Counted from the stretch's first letter, positions 36,415 through 48,325 are shown. The stretch is DNA of 64,000 nucleotides from an uncultured Collinsella sp. (GCA_900541675.1 UQKU01000001.1:124001-188000); one strand, 5' to 3'. Translations and numbers: made by a program. Notes: generated from the sequence alone by a model not told the origin.

Positions 36415-36834
36415 TTAGGCGATGTGGAGGGGGTTGGCGGCGTCGACGGCATCGGATAGGCCGTCGGGGGCAGCGTCTGTCGGGTCCTCGTCGGGGGTCT
36501 CGATCTGCTTGATCATGACCTCCTGGCCCTGCAGCAGATAGGTCTCGCCGCTACCGCAATGGGGGCAGGTCTTGCCGTGCTCGACCGTCGCGTAGTCGCA
36601 GCCGCACGCCTCGCAATGCGTCACGGCCTCGACAGGCTCCACAATAAGCTCCGCGCCCTGCGTGATAGGCTTTTTATCTGCCGCCCAGCGCCAAGCATCA
36701 AGCAGCAGATCGGGAACGACGCCCGAGACCTCGCCCAGGAGCAGCGTCACGTTCGAAACGCGACTCACGCCATTGGCGCGCGCCACATTCTCGACATCGC
36801 GAATGATGTGATAGACGATTCCTAATTCATGCAC
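36415..36834 (-). CDS. hypA: hydrogenase/urease nickel incorporation protein HypA
   Basis: 139 residues starting MHELGIVYHII, with the N-terminal nickel-binding MHE motif and the zinc site CEACGCDY...CPHCGSGE. HypA delivers nickel to NiFe-hydrogenase maturation. No hydrogenase, hypB or other hyp gene is visible nearby. The C-terminus is extended by about 25 acidic residues. A hairpin (36843-36864) separates it from the oxidoreductase gene upstream. Confidence 0.92.
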   Translation of the reverse strand: MHELGIVYHIIRDVENVARANGVSRVSNVTLLLGEVSGVVPDLLLDAWRWAADKKPITQGAELIVEPVEAVTHCEACGCDYATVEHGKTCPHCGSGETYLLQGQEVMIKQIETPDEDPTDAAPDGLSDAVDAANPLHIA

Positions 36835-36842
36835 TTTTTCTT

Positions 36843-36864
36843 CCGCCGTTCTAACGAACGGCGG
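36843..36864 (-). terminator. hairpin upstream of hypA
   Basis: 9-bp arms CCGCCGTTC/GAACGGCGG with a 4-base loop, just upstream of the hypA ribosome-binding region and after the oxidoreductase gene. It may end that transcript or attenuate hypA. Confidence 0.5.
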
Positions 36865-37024
36865 TCGACTTGACGCTGCGCGAGCCCCAGACGGACGATC
36901 TGCCTTTCAATCGTCGGGCATGGGCAAAAGCCCTATGCCCTCCTCTTTCAAGGCACCTCGCCACGCCTGGGACTCGCTCGCTGTCCAACCGTTCTCTGCG
37001 CCGTTCTCTTGTTTGTTGCGTTTT

Positions 37025-39802
37025 TTATTTCTTCCCAAATTTGATTTTGATCGCACGCTTCAAAGCGTACTTGCCGAGGCTCGGGAGCTTTTGCTCGTAT
37101 TTGACCATCGTGGAGCACTCGGGGCGATCGCGATCCAGATGGATGGCATCGAACGCGCACTTGGTGGTGCACAGGCCGCAGCCGATACACTTGTTGGGGT
37201 CGACGATCGAGGCGCCGCAGCCCAGGCAACGGGCGGTCTCGGCGCGCACCTGCTCTTCGGTAAAGGTCTCGACGTACTCGCTAAACGGCGCGGCCTTCTC
37301 GCGCTCGCGGTCCACATGGGCAACCTCGCGGCTCGCGTTGTCGTAGCTCTCAATCACAACATCGTCGCGGTCAAGCGCGGTGTAGCGGCGCTGGTTGCGG
37401 CCGATGGTGAGCGTGGACCCCGGCTGCACAAAGCGATGGATGGACACGGCGGCCTCGTGGCCGGCGGCGATGGCATCGATGGCAAAACTCGGACCGGTGT
37501 AGACGTCGCCGCCCACAAAGATGTCTGGCTCGGCGGTCTGGTAGGTCTGAGGATCGGCAAGGGCACCCTGACCGCGGCCAAGCTCCACCTTGGAGCCAGC
37601 CAGCAGGTCGCCCCACACAATGGACTGGCCAATCGACATGACGACACGGTCGGCATCGACACGACGCAGATCGTTCTCATCGTACTCGGGCGCAAAACGG
37701 CCCTCGTCGTCAAAGACACGCGTGCAGCGCTTGAAGGTGATGCCGCGCACATGACCGGCCTCGTCCAGGTGAACCTCCTTGGGGCCCCAACCGCAGCTGA
37801 TGTGCACGCCGTCCTCGATGGCCTCGCGACGCTCCTCCTCGCTGGCGGGCATCTGGGCCTCACTCTCCAGGCAGAACATCTCAACGTGCTCAGAGCCCAG
37901 ACGGCAGGCGTTGCGCGCGACATCGATAGCAACGTTGCCGCCGCCCACCACAATGGTGCGGCCGGGCAGCGCGTCGATCTTGCCGCTGTTAACCTCGCGA
38001 AGGAAGTCGACGGCCACGGTCACGTCCTCGGCATCCTCGCCCGGAATGCCGGCAAGGCGGCCGCCCTGGCAGCCAATGGCAACGTAGAAGGCCTTAAAGC
38101 CCTGCGCGCGCAGCTCGTCGAGCGTCACGTCGCGACCGACTTCCACGCCATAGCGGAACTCGGCACCCATCAGGCGAATAACCTCGACCTCGGCCTCGAT
38201 AACATCCTTCTGCAGCTTAAAGCTGGGAATGCCATAGGTGAGCATGCCGCCCGGGCGCTCGTTTTTCTCGAACACGACGGGCTTGTAGCCCTTCTCGGCC
38301 AGGTAGAAAGCGCAGGACAGACCGGCCGGGCCGGCACCGATGATGGCGATCTTCTGGTCGAAGCCGCCGGCACGCGTCGGCGTCACCACGGGCGGGACAT
38401 AGCGAGTCGCGGCGTCCAGATCGCGCTGGGCGATAAACTTCTTGACCTCGTCGATGGCCACGGCCTCGTCCACGCGACCGCGGGTGCAGGCATCCTCACA
38501 GCGGCGGTTGCACACACGGCCGCAGATAGCGGGCAACGGGTTCTCGCGCTTGATGAGCGCCAACGCCTCGTCATAGCGACCCTGAGCCGCGAGCTTCAAA
38601 TAGCCCTGAACGGCAACATGCGCGGGGCAGGCCGTCTTGCAGGGAGCGGTGCCGGACTCATGCGTCTCGATGCGGTTGTCGTTGCGGTAGTTGGGCGACC
38701 ACTTGGTGTGGTCCCACTTGGTGGCATCGGGCAGCTCCTGACGCGGATACTCGGGCACCTGTCCGCCGGCCTTTTTGCTGCAGAGCTTCTGGCCGAGCTT
38801 GGCTGCACCAGCCGGGCACACCTCAACGCAGCGACCGCAGGCCACGCACTTGTCCTTCTCGACCTTGGCGACATAGGCCGAGCGCGACAGGTTGGGTGTG
38901 TTGAACAGCTGCGAGGTGCGCAGGGCGTAGCACACGTTAACGTTGCAGTTGCAGATGGCGAAAATCTTGTTCTCGCCGTCAATGTTGGTGATCTGGTGCA
39001 CAAAGCCGTTGTCCTCGGCCTGGCGCAAGATGTCGTAAACCTCATCGCGGGTCACGTAATGGCCACGATCGGTCTCGACCACGTAGTCGGCCATATCGCC
39101 CACGGCGATGCACCAATCTGCCGGGTCGTCGGCGCAGCCCTCACCCATCACGCGACGGCTCGCGCGGCAGCTGCAGGTGCTAGCGGCATACTTACCTTCG
39201 TATTTGTCGAGCCAATGCTCGATATGCTCGATCGGCACCGAGGTGCTCGCGGCATCGATGGCCTTCTCGACCGGAATGACATGCATGCCGATGCCGGCAC
39301 CGCCGGGCGGCACCATCGGCGTGGCCTTGGACAGCGGTCCCTTGGACGCCTGCTCAAAGAACTTGGCATAGACCGGATGCTCCTCGAGCTGGCTCACGCG
39401 CATGTTGAGGAACTCGGCGGAACCCGGCACCAGCATGGGCAGCACCCACTGCTTGGCGCGCTCGGGGTTTTCCCAGTTGTACTCGAGCAGACCCGTGTAG
39501 CTCATGTCGTCGAGCATTTTTTCGATATCGGCCTCGGGCATGCCGGTGAGCTTGACCATCTCGGGCAGCGTATAGGGACGGCGCATCTTCATCTTGCAGA
39601 GCACTTCGGCCTGCTCGTCGGTTGCGGCCTCGGCAAACGACCAGTACTCGTAGCCCAGCAGCTCGTCGCGGTGCAGCAGGCGGTTGGTGCAGTGCTCACA
39701 CAGTTTGACGATGGCCTCGCGCGGATGCTCCGGTATCGGCGGCACGAACTCCGCGCCGATATCGGGCTCGGTATAGCTAATCCCCGGTCCGTTGAGAATC
39801 AT
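37025..39802 (-). CDS. large Fe-S/FAD pyridine-nucleotide oxidoreductase (GltD-like)
   Basis: 925 residues from the ATG at 39802 (GAAGGGA upstream). The N-terminal part has Cys groups (CEHC, CSCRASRRVMGEGC, CNCNVNVC) and a ferredoxin motif CVACGRCVEVCPAG. The middle is the GltD-type module with CPAHVAVQGYL, CGRVCNRRCEDAC, FAD site IIGAGPAGLSCAF and NAD(P) site VVGGGNVAIDVA. The C-terminus has a further ferredoxin domain (CIGCGLCTTKC). It should move electrons between NAD(P)H and Fe-S carriers; the physiological acceptor is unknown. Divergent from a TetR regulator with two operator-like palindromes between them, so expression is likely repressed by that protein. Confidence 0.88.
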   Translation of the reverse strand: MILNGPGISYTEPDIGAEFVPPIPEHPREAIVKLCEHCTNRLLHRDELLGYEYWSFAEAATDEQAEVLCKMKMRRPYTLPEMVKLTGMPEADIEKMLDDMSYTGLLEYNWENPERAKQWVLPMLVPGSAEFLNMRVSQLEEHPVYAKFFEQASKGPLSKATPMVPPGGAGIGMHVIPVEKAIDAASTSVPIEHIEHWLDKYEGKYAASTCSCRASRRVMGEGCADDPADWCIAVGDMADYVVETDRGHYVTRDEVYDILRQAEDNGFVHQITNIDGENKIFAICNCNVNVCYALRTSQLFNTPNLSRSAYVAKVEKDKCVACGRCVEVCPAGAAKLGQKLCSKKAGGQVPEYPRQELPDATKWDHTKWSPNYRNDNRIETHESGTAPCKTACPAHVAVQGYLKLAAQGRYDEALALIKRENPLPAICGRVCNRRCEDACTRGRVDEAVAIDEVKKFIAQRDLDAATRYVPPVVTPTRAGGFDQKIAIIGAGPAGLSCAFYLAEKGYKPVVFEKNERPGGMLTYGIPSFKLQKDVIEAEVEVIRLMGAEFRYGVEVGRDVTLDELRAQGFKAFYVAIGCQGGRLAGIPGEDAEDVTVAVDFLREVNSGKIDALPGRTIVVGGGNVAIDVARNACRLGSEHVEMFCLESEAQMPASEEERREAIEDGVHISCGWGPKEVHLDEAGHVRGITFKRCTRVFDDEGRFAPEYDENDLRRVDADRVVMSIGQSIVWGDLLAGSKVELGRGQGALADPQTYQTAEPDIFVGGDVYTGPSFAIDAIAAGHEAAVSIHRFVQPGSTLTIGRNQRRYTALDRDDVVIESYDNASREVAHVDREREKAAPFSEYVETFTEEQVRAETARCLGCGASIVDPNKCIGCGLCTTKCAFDAIHLDRDRPECSTMVKYEQKLPSLGKYALKRAIKIKFGKK

Positions 39803-39892
39803 AGTCGTCCCTTCTCTTGCCACAGCCCGGCGAGACCGCGGCGCCCCTCTTGTACGGGTTCGACATGCCCCCATGCCGTTCACCCGCTATTG

Positions 39893-39930
39893 TTGACATT
39901 GTGTCAAAAACAGTATTGACGAACCGTCAA
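39893..39930. promoter_or_regulatory. two TTGAC-N5-GTCAA palindromes (probable TetR operators)
   Basis: TTGACATTGTGTCAA (39893-39907) and TTGACGAACCGTCAA (39916-39930) have identical 5-bp arms and spacing, centred 23 bases apart (about two helical turns), in the gap between the divergent oxidoreductase and TetR genes. Two sites on one DNA face is a common TetR-family arrangement. Confidence 0.75.
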
Positions 39931-39988
39931 CAATATTCAAGACTGTTAGGCGAACGGTCGGGCCCAAACGGATGAAAGGCGGCAAAAC

Positions 39989-40651
39989 ATGGGCAACAAC
40001 GCAGCAGATATCTCTGTGGTCGATGCCGTCCCCGCATCCGATAGCGCGGCAAAACGCCTGACGGGCGACGAGCGCCGTCGCGAGATCCTCGCCGCTGTGC
40101 GCGCCGTGAGCGCCGAGCTTGGTGTGTCCCATCTTTCGGTATCGGCCGTGACCAAGCGGGCTGGCTGCACGCGTTCGCTGTTCTACCACTACTTTGCCGA
40201 TATGGATGCCGCCGTCACCGCCGTTATGGACGAGGCAATCGACGGCTTTATCGCCGAGCTCGAGCAGTGGAACGCCAGCCGCACGGTTGGCGACATCGAA
40301 GGCGCACTCGACACCGTTGCTCCGCTCTTTAAGCGCCTGGTCGTGAGCGGCCACGAGTTGCCGAGCACGCTCACCTCGAGCAGCGGCGCGCTCTACGGCG
40401 GCTTTTTGCACAACGTGGTCCAGCGCGTGGCGCAGTATATCTGCGATACCACCGTGGTGGATTTTGTCGCCCATCACGAGCTACGCATCGACCATGTCTA
40501 CGAGACGTTCTACACCCTCATCATGGGGCTGCTGATGTATATCCGCACGCACCCCGATGTGCCCGACGAGACAGTCAAGGAAATCATCGCCTCGACGCTC
40601 CATATCGAGGGCTATACCGCCAAGTATCAGGAGCGCAAGCCCCAGAACTGA
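39989..40651 (+). CDS. TetR/AcrR family transcriptional regulator
   Basis: 220 residues. N-terminal HTH (about 25-75) with RREILAAVRAVSAELG and VTKRAGCTRSLFYHYFADMD, typical of TetR. The C-terminal ligand domain is all helical and has no recognised ligand signature. Divergent from the oxidoreductase and 63 bases upstream of the membrane-protein gene at 40715, so it may control both. Confidence 0.92.
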   Translation: MGNNAADISVVDAVPASDSAAKRLTGDERRREILAAVRAVSAELGVSHLSVSAVTKRAGCTRSLFYHYFADMDAAVTAVMDEAIDGFIAELEQWNASRTVGDIEGALDTVAPLFKRLVVSGHELPSTLTSSSGALYGGFLHNVVQRVAQYICDTTVVDFVAHHELRIDHVYETFYTLIMGLLMYIRTHPDVPDETVKEIIASTLHIEGYTAKYQERKPQN

Positions 40652-40714
40652 CGACATTTGGCCAAACTGCCCGCGATCAGAAGAGGGGCCGCGGGCTTGT
40701 GAAAGGAGAGCAGC

Positions 40715-41722
40715 ATGCTGTTCGATGTTTGGGGTAGCAATACCCTTATCCACTGGGCCGGCTGGGCCATGGTCTTTATTGGCCTGATCGTGCTCAACGA
40801 GGTCGGCCGCCGCACCAAGCTGGGCGCGGCCATCATCTTTGGCGTGGCTCCGCTGGCCATGACCATCTACTGCGTCGCTATCGCCATCGGCGTCTCACAG
40901 GGTGCCGAGTGGGCGCTCACCAACCCCACCCATGTGTACCAGAACAGCTGGTTCCACTACGCCAAGGTATACGCGGCGCTGGCCGGTTGCTGGGGCTTCA
41001 TTGCCATTAAGTACCAGTGGGGCAAGATCGGCAAGGCGCATTGGTTCCGCGCGTGGCCGTTTGTGATCGTCGCCATCAACATCATGATCGCCGTCGTGTC
41101 CGACTTTGAGAGCGCCTATCGCTTCTTTGTCCTGGGCGAGTCCACCTGGGTCACCTCCGAGGGCGCCACGCAGCTCGCCGGCTGGAACAACGTGTTCAAC
41201 GGCATCGCCGGTATCATCAACATCTTCTGCATGACCGGTTGGTGGAGTGTCTACGCCTCTGAGGACAAGACCGACATGCTGTGGCCCGACATGACCTGGG
41301 TCTACATCATCGCCTACGACATCTGGAACTTCTGCTACACCTACAACTGCCTGCCCACCCACTCCTGGTTCTGCGGCTTTGCACTGCTGCTGGCGCCCAC
41401 CGTCGCCGCCTTTATCTGGAACAAGGGCGGCTGGATCCAGAACCGCGCCTTTACGCTGGCTATTTGGTGCATGTTTGCCCAGGTGTTCCCGTACTTCCAG
41501 GAGGAGTCCATCTTTGTGACCCACTCCACGCTCGACCCCAGCGCCGCTACTGCGGTCTCGATCGCCGCACTGGTCGCCAACATCGCCGCGATCATCTACA
41601 TCGCCTACCGCGCCAAGAAGCTCGGCCGCAATCCCTACAAGCAGGATGTCTTTGAGGGCACCAGCGATTGGGAGAAGGCTACCGCTCGCCGCGCCAAGGT
41701 GGATTACGCACACGCCGAGTAA
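40715..41722 (+). CDS. DUF5692-like polytopic membrane protein
   Basis: 335 residues with about nine to ten transmembrane helices, rich in Trp (LIHWAGWAMVF, FCMTGWWSVYA). It resembles the DUF5692 family of uncharacterised membrane proteins; the family assignment is from memory and tentative. AAAGGAGAGC precedes the ATG. It follows the TetR gene in the same direction and is likely co-regulated; possibly a transport or redox-linked membrane component. Confidence 0.75.
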   Translation: MLFDVWGSNTLIHWAGWAMVFIGLIVLNEVGRRTKLGAAIIFGVAPLAMTIYCVAIAIGVSQGAEWALTNPTHVYQNSWFHYAKVYAALAGCWGFIAIKYQWGKIGKAHWFRAWPFVIVAINIMIAVVSDFESAYRFFVLGESTWVTSEGATQLAGWNNVFNGIAGIINIFCMTGWWSVYASEDKTDMLWPDMTWVYIIAYDIWNFCYTYNCLPTHSWFCGFALLLAPTVAAFIWNKGGWIQNRAFTLAIWCMFAQVFPYFQEESIFVTHSTLDPSAATAVSIAALVANIAAIIYIAYRAKKLGRNPYKQDVFEGTSDWEKATARRAKVDYAHAE

Positions 41723-41790
41723 CGCGCTCGCTGCCGTCCGCATTTGGATGTAGGCGCGTCTCTTTGGCTCCGTAATCTCGCGTTATGCGC

Positions 41791-41832
41791 AGCCCCCGGA
41801 AAGCAATTCGTTTGCTTTCCGGGGGCTTTTTG
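41791..41832 (+). terminator. rho-independent terminator after the TetR/membrane-protein genes
   Basis: Perfect 15-bp stem AGCCCCCGGAAAGCA/TGCTTTCCGGGGGCT with a 7-base loop and TTTTGCTG tail. Confidence 0.93.
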
Positions 41833-41964
41833 CTGTCGCGCGTGCATTCATGCACATATTCACAATGTATCGCGCAGATAAAATCGAATTTCCGACTGCA
41901 CGCCAGCTCTATGTGACCTTAATTTTGGGTACATTGTTGTCCCGATATTGAGCTTGGGGGATAT

Positions 41965-43452
41965 ATGGAAAATGAGACGAGGGGCCAAGAGGACGCGGCC
42001 CAAGATGCAGCGGCGTGCGCCGAGGCCTTGGAGAGCCTAGACCGGTTTTCGCTGGACGAAGTTGCGTTTGACGAGACAATCGTCGACATGCAGGACGCGG
42101 CGGGCGATGGCATACCGGATACGGGCGACGACGTCGAGGATGCTCGCGATGAAGCCGATGTCGAAAAAGGCGATGACGAGGGCAATGGCCAACCGGAACC
42201 CAACGCGGGAGATGAGACCTCCCTGCTTGGCGACTTGCCCGTCGACGAATCGCTCACCCGCGAGCTCCCCGGCTTGGGCTCTGCGCCAGTCGTCGACGAG
42301 ACCATCGCCATGGGAGATATTCCCCTGCCGTCCGCTCCCTCGGCACACGAAGCCGAGGTTCGTCATCGTAAGATGTCGCCCAAGCGCCGCAATCTGATGG
42401 TCGCCGGTGTCGTGGCCGTCGCGCTCGTCGCCGGCGGCGCGGGCTATGCGGCTTGGAACGGATACCAGCAAGAGCAGGCCGCCGTAGTTGCCGCAAACGC
42501 CCATACCATGATGTCGGTGCAAATTGGCGTACATGCCGCGGGACTCGACTGCTCCACCGGCTCAAAGATCCCCGTGCAGGTGAGTGGCCAGGACTCCGAC
42601 GGCTCTTCTGTGAGCGAAACGCTCTACGTTGACGAGCACGGCCGCGGCATCAAACTGCTGCCCGGCGATTACACGCTCTCCATCGCTGCCTCCCCCATCG
42701 CGGCCGACGGCACCATCTATACCGTCCCGACCACCAAGACGCAGGTCACCGTTAAGAGCGATGGACAGGATTTAAGTGCCCAGGCTGCCTTTAAACTCAA
42801 GGTGCCTTCGGCCGACACGGTAACCGACGACCAGATCGATGCCGCCGCCAAATATGCCGAGGAGGGAGGCGCGAGCTCCGCCGCCACCGCCAAGGTGCTC
42901 CAGCAGGCGGCAACCGCGCGGCGCGACGCCGCCGTCAATGCCCTGAGCGCGCAAAAGGCACAGGCAGCCCGTGATGCCGACGCCCGTCACAAGGCAACCG
43001 ACCTCTACCAGCTCGATATCCCCGTCGAATGGTACGGCAAGGTCGAGACTTGGCAAAATGGCAGCACGCTATGCATCTATCTTGCCAGCGACAGCGATAC
43101 GCCGATTGTGACGCTCGTCGCGGTGCGCGAGGGCGAGAGCTTTACGCCCGATGAGGGCGATACGGTTTTGGGTGCGGCCAATCTAGGCAACGGTTATACC
43201 GTCTACGCCAGCGGCCCCGTCTATCCGTACGTGGTGCCCCAGACCATCAACGGGCGCACGCAGAACCCCGTGTCGACCTATCCCATGGACACAGCCATTG
43301 AGCTTGTCGAGCTTACGACCGGCAACCGCTACACCTACAGCCAGATCAAGAGCGTGCTGGTCGGCAAAGACGGCAAGGCCGACGCTGCCACCAAGCTCGA
43401 ATGCGACTACATCGCCCAGATTCTGCTGCCGAGCATCAAGGCCCAGGACTAG
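41965..43452 (+). CDS. membrane-anchored protein with long acidic cytoplasmic N-terminus
   Basis: 495 residues. Residues 1-135 are acidic and disordered, followed by a basic patch RHRKMSPKRRN, a transmembrane helix (about 144-166) and an extracellular domain of 330 residues with a beta-rich part, a helical Ala-rich part (about 280-345) and a C-terminal beta domain. GGGGGATAT lies before the ATG. No family recognised. Actinobacterial proteins of this build are often phosphorylated by PknB-type kinases on the disordered part, but this is only suggestive. Confidence 0.75.
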   Translation: MENETRGQEDAAQDAAACAEALESLDRFSLDEVAFDETIVDMQDAAGDGIPDTGDDVEDARDEADVEKGDDEGNGQPEPNAGDETSLLGDLPVDESLTRELPGLGSAPVVDETIAMGDIPLPSAPSAHEAEVRHRKMSPKRRNLMVAGVVAVALVAGGAGYAAWNGYQQEQAAVVAANAHTMMSVQIGVHAAGLDCSTGSKIPVQVSGQDSDGSSVSETLYVDEHGRGIKLLPGDYTLSIAASPIAADGTIYTVPTTKTQVTVKSDGQDLSAQAAFKLKVPSADTVTDDQIDAAAKYAEEGGASSAATAKVLQQAATARRDAAVNALSAQKAQAARDADARHKATDLYQLDIPVEWYGKVETWQNGSTLCIYLASDSDTPIVTLVAVREGESFTPDEGDTVLGAANLGNGYTVYASGPVYPYVVPQTINGRTQNPVSTYPMDTAIELVELTTGNRYTYSQIKSVLVGKDGKADAATKLECDYIAQILLPSIKAQD

Positions 43453-43525
43453 CCGGGCGCATCATGGTACTCACCAACCGTGATGAAGGGGACAGGAGGT
43501 CCTGGCCCCACAGATCCGTAGATGA

Positions 43526-44878
43526 TTAGGCAAGGAGCCACTTCCATGCGGGCACAGCGTGTACCACACCGTGTTCACATGGAATATCGGCCTGTTCATC
43601 CATAGTAACGATTACCGACTCGCCAAGATCAAACTGGGCCATCGAGGCATCGAGGGCTGCAATTTCGCGTTCGCGCGTTTTCTCGCTTGCCATATCCACA
43701 CTCACCTGAGTCAGGCTATAAGCCTGCATGAGAAGTGCATCCCCAGCCACAAAGTCAACCTCATGGCTTTTATTCTTCTCCTTGACCAGTAGGCGGCAGA
43801 CCGAACCGACCCGCACCGCAGGAGTCCTTCTTCTGAGCGCATTGAACACCGCAGTCTCGAGCCTCTGGCCCTGGTCCAATGCCGATGCGGGAGAGAATGC
43901 TCCAAACATCGCAGGATCGACAGCGTAGACTTTAGACGCAGACCGCGTATTATTTGCAAGTGAACGCGTAAACTCCGGCACAGAAAACAGCAGGTAGGCG
44001 TCCTCGTAATACTCAAGTAAGTCGCTGAGCGAATTACGACTGACGGGTATCTGCCTGCTCTTGAACTCGTTGTACACCTTGTTCACCGACAGCTCTCGTC
44101 CCGAAGATGCCATACACCGCGTCAGAAACAGTGAGGCCAAACGAGGGCTCTTGACGTCGTAACGCTCCACAACGTCCATAGCGACCGTTCGCGACGCATA
44201 TTCCTGTAGCAGCTGAATCGCGTCTGCGGGCGTCTGCTCAAGTGTCGCGATGAATCCCCCTCGCTCGAGATATCCGACCAGATGGTGTCGGAGCAACGCT
44301 GCAGCGCTTGAGGAGAAGGGCGCGTTCGACTCAGGAACGCTCCCCGTCTTATATCGGACGTATTCCGAAAAACTCAACGGAAAAAGCTCTCGCACAAGAG
44401 AACGGCCCCTGAACTCGCTCTTAAGTTCTGAGGACAGCATCTTAGAAGAAGATCCCGTCACGTAAACGGTCGCCTTCTCCGTATCGACCACGCGTCGCAG
44501 AAACGCACCCCATTCGGGTATTTCCTGGATCTCGTCAAAGAAAAGGTAGGCGCCCTCGCCTCGAGCAGCAGGATATAGTGCATAGAATGTATCGAGCACG
44601 TCCGCTAGTAGCGATGGCTCATACGGACGCAAGCGCTCATCCTCAAAATTGAAATATAGCATCCGGTCAAGCTCGACGCCTTGGCCCTGAAGCCGCCGTA
44701 TCTCCTGATACAGGCGATACGTCTTTCCACAACGACGGGCGCCCACAATCACATATACGATGTTGTCGCGCTTTGGCTCCTGCGGGTTGCCCAGATCAAG
44801 GTCGCGCTCAAAGACCTGCGGAATCCCCTGTTGCTCAAAGTCCTTTATTTTTTGAGCCACCAAGTCGTTGAATGCCAT
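43526..44878 (-). CDS. AAA ATPase with DUF4143-type C-terminus
   Basis: 450 residues. N-terminal AAA domain (about 35-190): P-loop VGARRCGKT, Walker B YLFFDEIQEIPEW and sensor VTGSSSKML. The C-terminal part (about 200-440) resembles DUF4143 with a winged-helix region and a PD-(D/E)xK-like segment (KEKNKSHEVDFVAGD). This family is widespread, often multicopy and horizontally mobile in gut bacteria; function unknown. A 25-bp-arm perfect palindrome lies immediately upstream of the start. Confidence 0.87.
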   Translation of the reverse strand: MAFNDLVAQKIKDFEQQGIPQVFERDLDLGNPQEPKRDNIVYVIVGARRCGKTYRLYQEIRRLQGQGVELDRMLYFNFEDERLRPYEPSLLADVLDTFYALYPAARGEGAYLFFDEIQEIPEWGAFLRRVVDTEKATVYVTGSSSKMLSSELKSEFRGRSLVRELFPLSFSEYVRYKTGSVPESNAPFSSSAAALLRHHLVGYLERGGFIATLEQTPADAIQLLQEYASRTVAMDVVERYDVKSPRLASLFLTRCMASSGRELSVNKVYNEFKSRQIPVSRNSLSDLLEYYEDAYLLFSVPEFTRSLANNTRSASKVYAVDPAMFGAFSPASALDQGQRLETAVFNALRRRTPAVRVGSVCRLLVKEKNKSHEVDFVAGDALLMQAYSLTQVSVDMASEKTREREIAALDASMAQFDLGESVIVTMDEQADIPCEHGVVHAVPAWKWLLA

Positions 44879-44886
44879 AATTCTCC

Positions 44887-44946
44887 AATCTTGCTCTCCT
44901 GCTAATCAAGATTATAACGATTCTTGATTAGCAGGAGAGCAAGATT
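44887..44946. repeat. perfect palindrome with 25-bp arms upstream of the ATPase gene
   Basis: The left arm 44887-44911 begins AATCTTGCTCTCC and is exactly complementary to 44922-44946, with a 10-base loop. It starts nine bases upstream of the ATPase ATG and so overlaps its promoter/leader. The word TCTTGATTA recurs at 44954-44962. It could be an operator, a transcript hairpin that buries the ribosome-binding site, or the footprint of a mobile unit. Confidence 0.85.
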
Positions 44947-45085
44947 ATGCGTATCTTGATTAATGGATAAGCAAGTTTTCTATTAGTGGCCCCTCCCGGA
45001 GGATATCGAGCGGCCGAGGGGGCAGGCATGAACGCCTCTAGCCGAAAACAGAGTAGCTAAAAAAGCCCCGTCCCAAATCAGCTAC

Positions 45086-45280
45086 TTAACGCCAGGGGTC
45101 GGCTTCGAAGAGGGGCTCGCGCTCGGGGCGACGATCGCTATAAGGATCGTAGCCGTCGTCATCCTCGTTCTCGGCACGGATATAGGGGTCGCGCGGCTTG
45201 GGCGCCGGTTTAGGCGCAGGCTTAGGTGCGGCGGGTGCGGCATCGGTCGCCGGCGTGTTCGTCTTGTTCTTGTCTGTCAT
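45086..45280 (-). CDS. small Pro/Ala-rich acidic protein
   Basis: 64 residues from the ATG at 45280 (AAGGAG eight bases upstream). N-terminal (AP)K repeats (PKPAPKPAPKPR) then a Tyr/Asp-rich end (DDDGYDPYSDRRPER). Probably disordered and soluble. It follows clpB across a terminator. No family recognised. Confidence 0.6.
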   Translation of the reverse strand: MTDKNKTNTPATDAAPAAPKPAPKPAPKPRDPYIRAENEDDDGYDPYSDRRPEREPLFEADPWR

Positions 45281-45330
45281 CTGCATAGCTCCTTGCCATG
45301 TACTCACGTTCAACACCATCGATTGTCGCA

Positions 45331-45369
45331 CGAAAAAGGGCGGCGGACCCGATTGGATCCGCCGCCCTT
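45331..45369 (-). terminator. clpB terminator
   Basis: Perfect 12-bp stem AAGGGCGGCGGA/TCCGCCGCCCTT read on the minus strand with a following TTTTT, 43 bases after the clpB stop. Confidence 0.92.
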
Positions 45370-45411
45370 GGCGTTTTGCGATGAGGGGCGGTTTTAAAGC
45401 CGGCCCAAAAT

Positions 45412-48039
<2,628 letters not shown>

Positions 48040-48121
48040 GGAATCACCTCTCTTGGGGCGGCCGCCCTACGGGGCGGCTTCACGTTGTTCGAGAAGTATT
48101 GTTGCCAGCTTTACGCGATCT

Positions 48122-48156
48122 TATACACAAATCTAAGTCTCTATATATAAGATTTT
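48122..48156. promoter_or_regulatory. shared heat-shock operator/promoter, clpB copy
   Basis: Minus strand reads AATCTTATAT-N5-GACTTAGATTT followed by GTATAA as a plausible -10. The same element precedes dnaK at 57143-57176. The flanking AAATCT/AGATTT words form an inverted repeat. It resembles a diverged HspR (HAIR) site in role, but the words do not match the CTTGAGT-N7-ACTCAAG consensus. Confidence 0.7.
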
Positions 48157-48216
48157 CTGAGTGAATTACGGATAGGGTACTGAGATGTCAGCCCGCCGCT
48201 GCCCAGGCGCGCTACC

Positions 48217-48273
48217 GTCTCGATCTGTAACATCTAGCAGCCATTTTTGATCCTAGATGTTACAGATCGAGAC
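48217..48273. repeat. perfect palindrome with 21-bp arms
   Basis: 48217-48237 (begins GTCTCGATCTG) and 48253-48273 are exact reverse complements across a 15-base loop containing ATTTTT. It lies between the clpB promoter and the stop of the convergently placed gene at 48326, so it may terminate the latter. Confidence 0.85.
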
Positions 48274-48283
48274 AGACCGAAAA

Positions 48284-48316
48284 CCACCACAAAGAGGACA
48301 GGCACCTTTGTGGTGG
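48284..48316. repeat. CCACCACAAAG hairpin repeat, copy 1
   Basis: Arms CCACCACAAAG/CTTTGTGGTGG with loop AGGACAGGCAC. Copies 2 and 3 are at 49088-49120 and 49954-49986; they bracket the two hypothetical genes here. Confidence 0.85.
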
Positions 48317-48325
48317 TCGCGGTCT

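Noticed and set aside
36920..39919. 999-codon plus-strand open frame
   Set aside because: Antisense to the Fe-S/FAD oxidoreductase, which has clear motifs.
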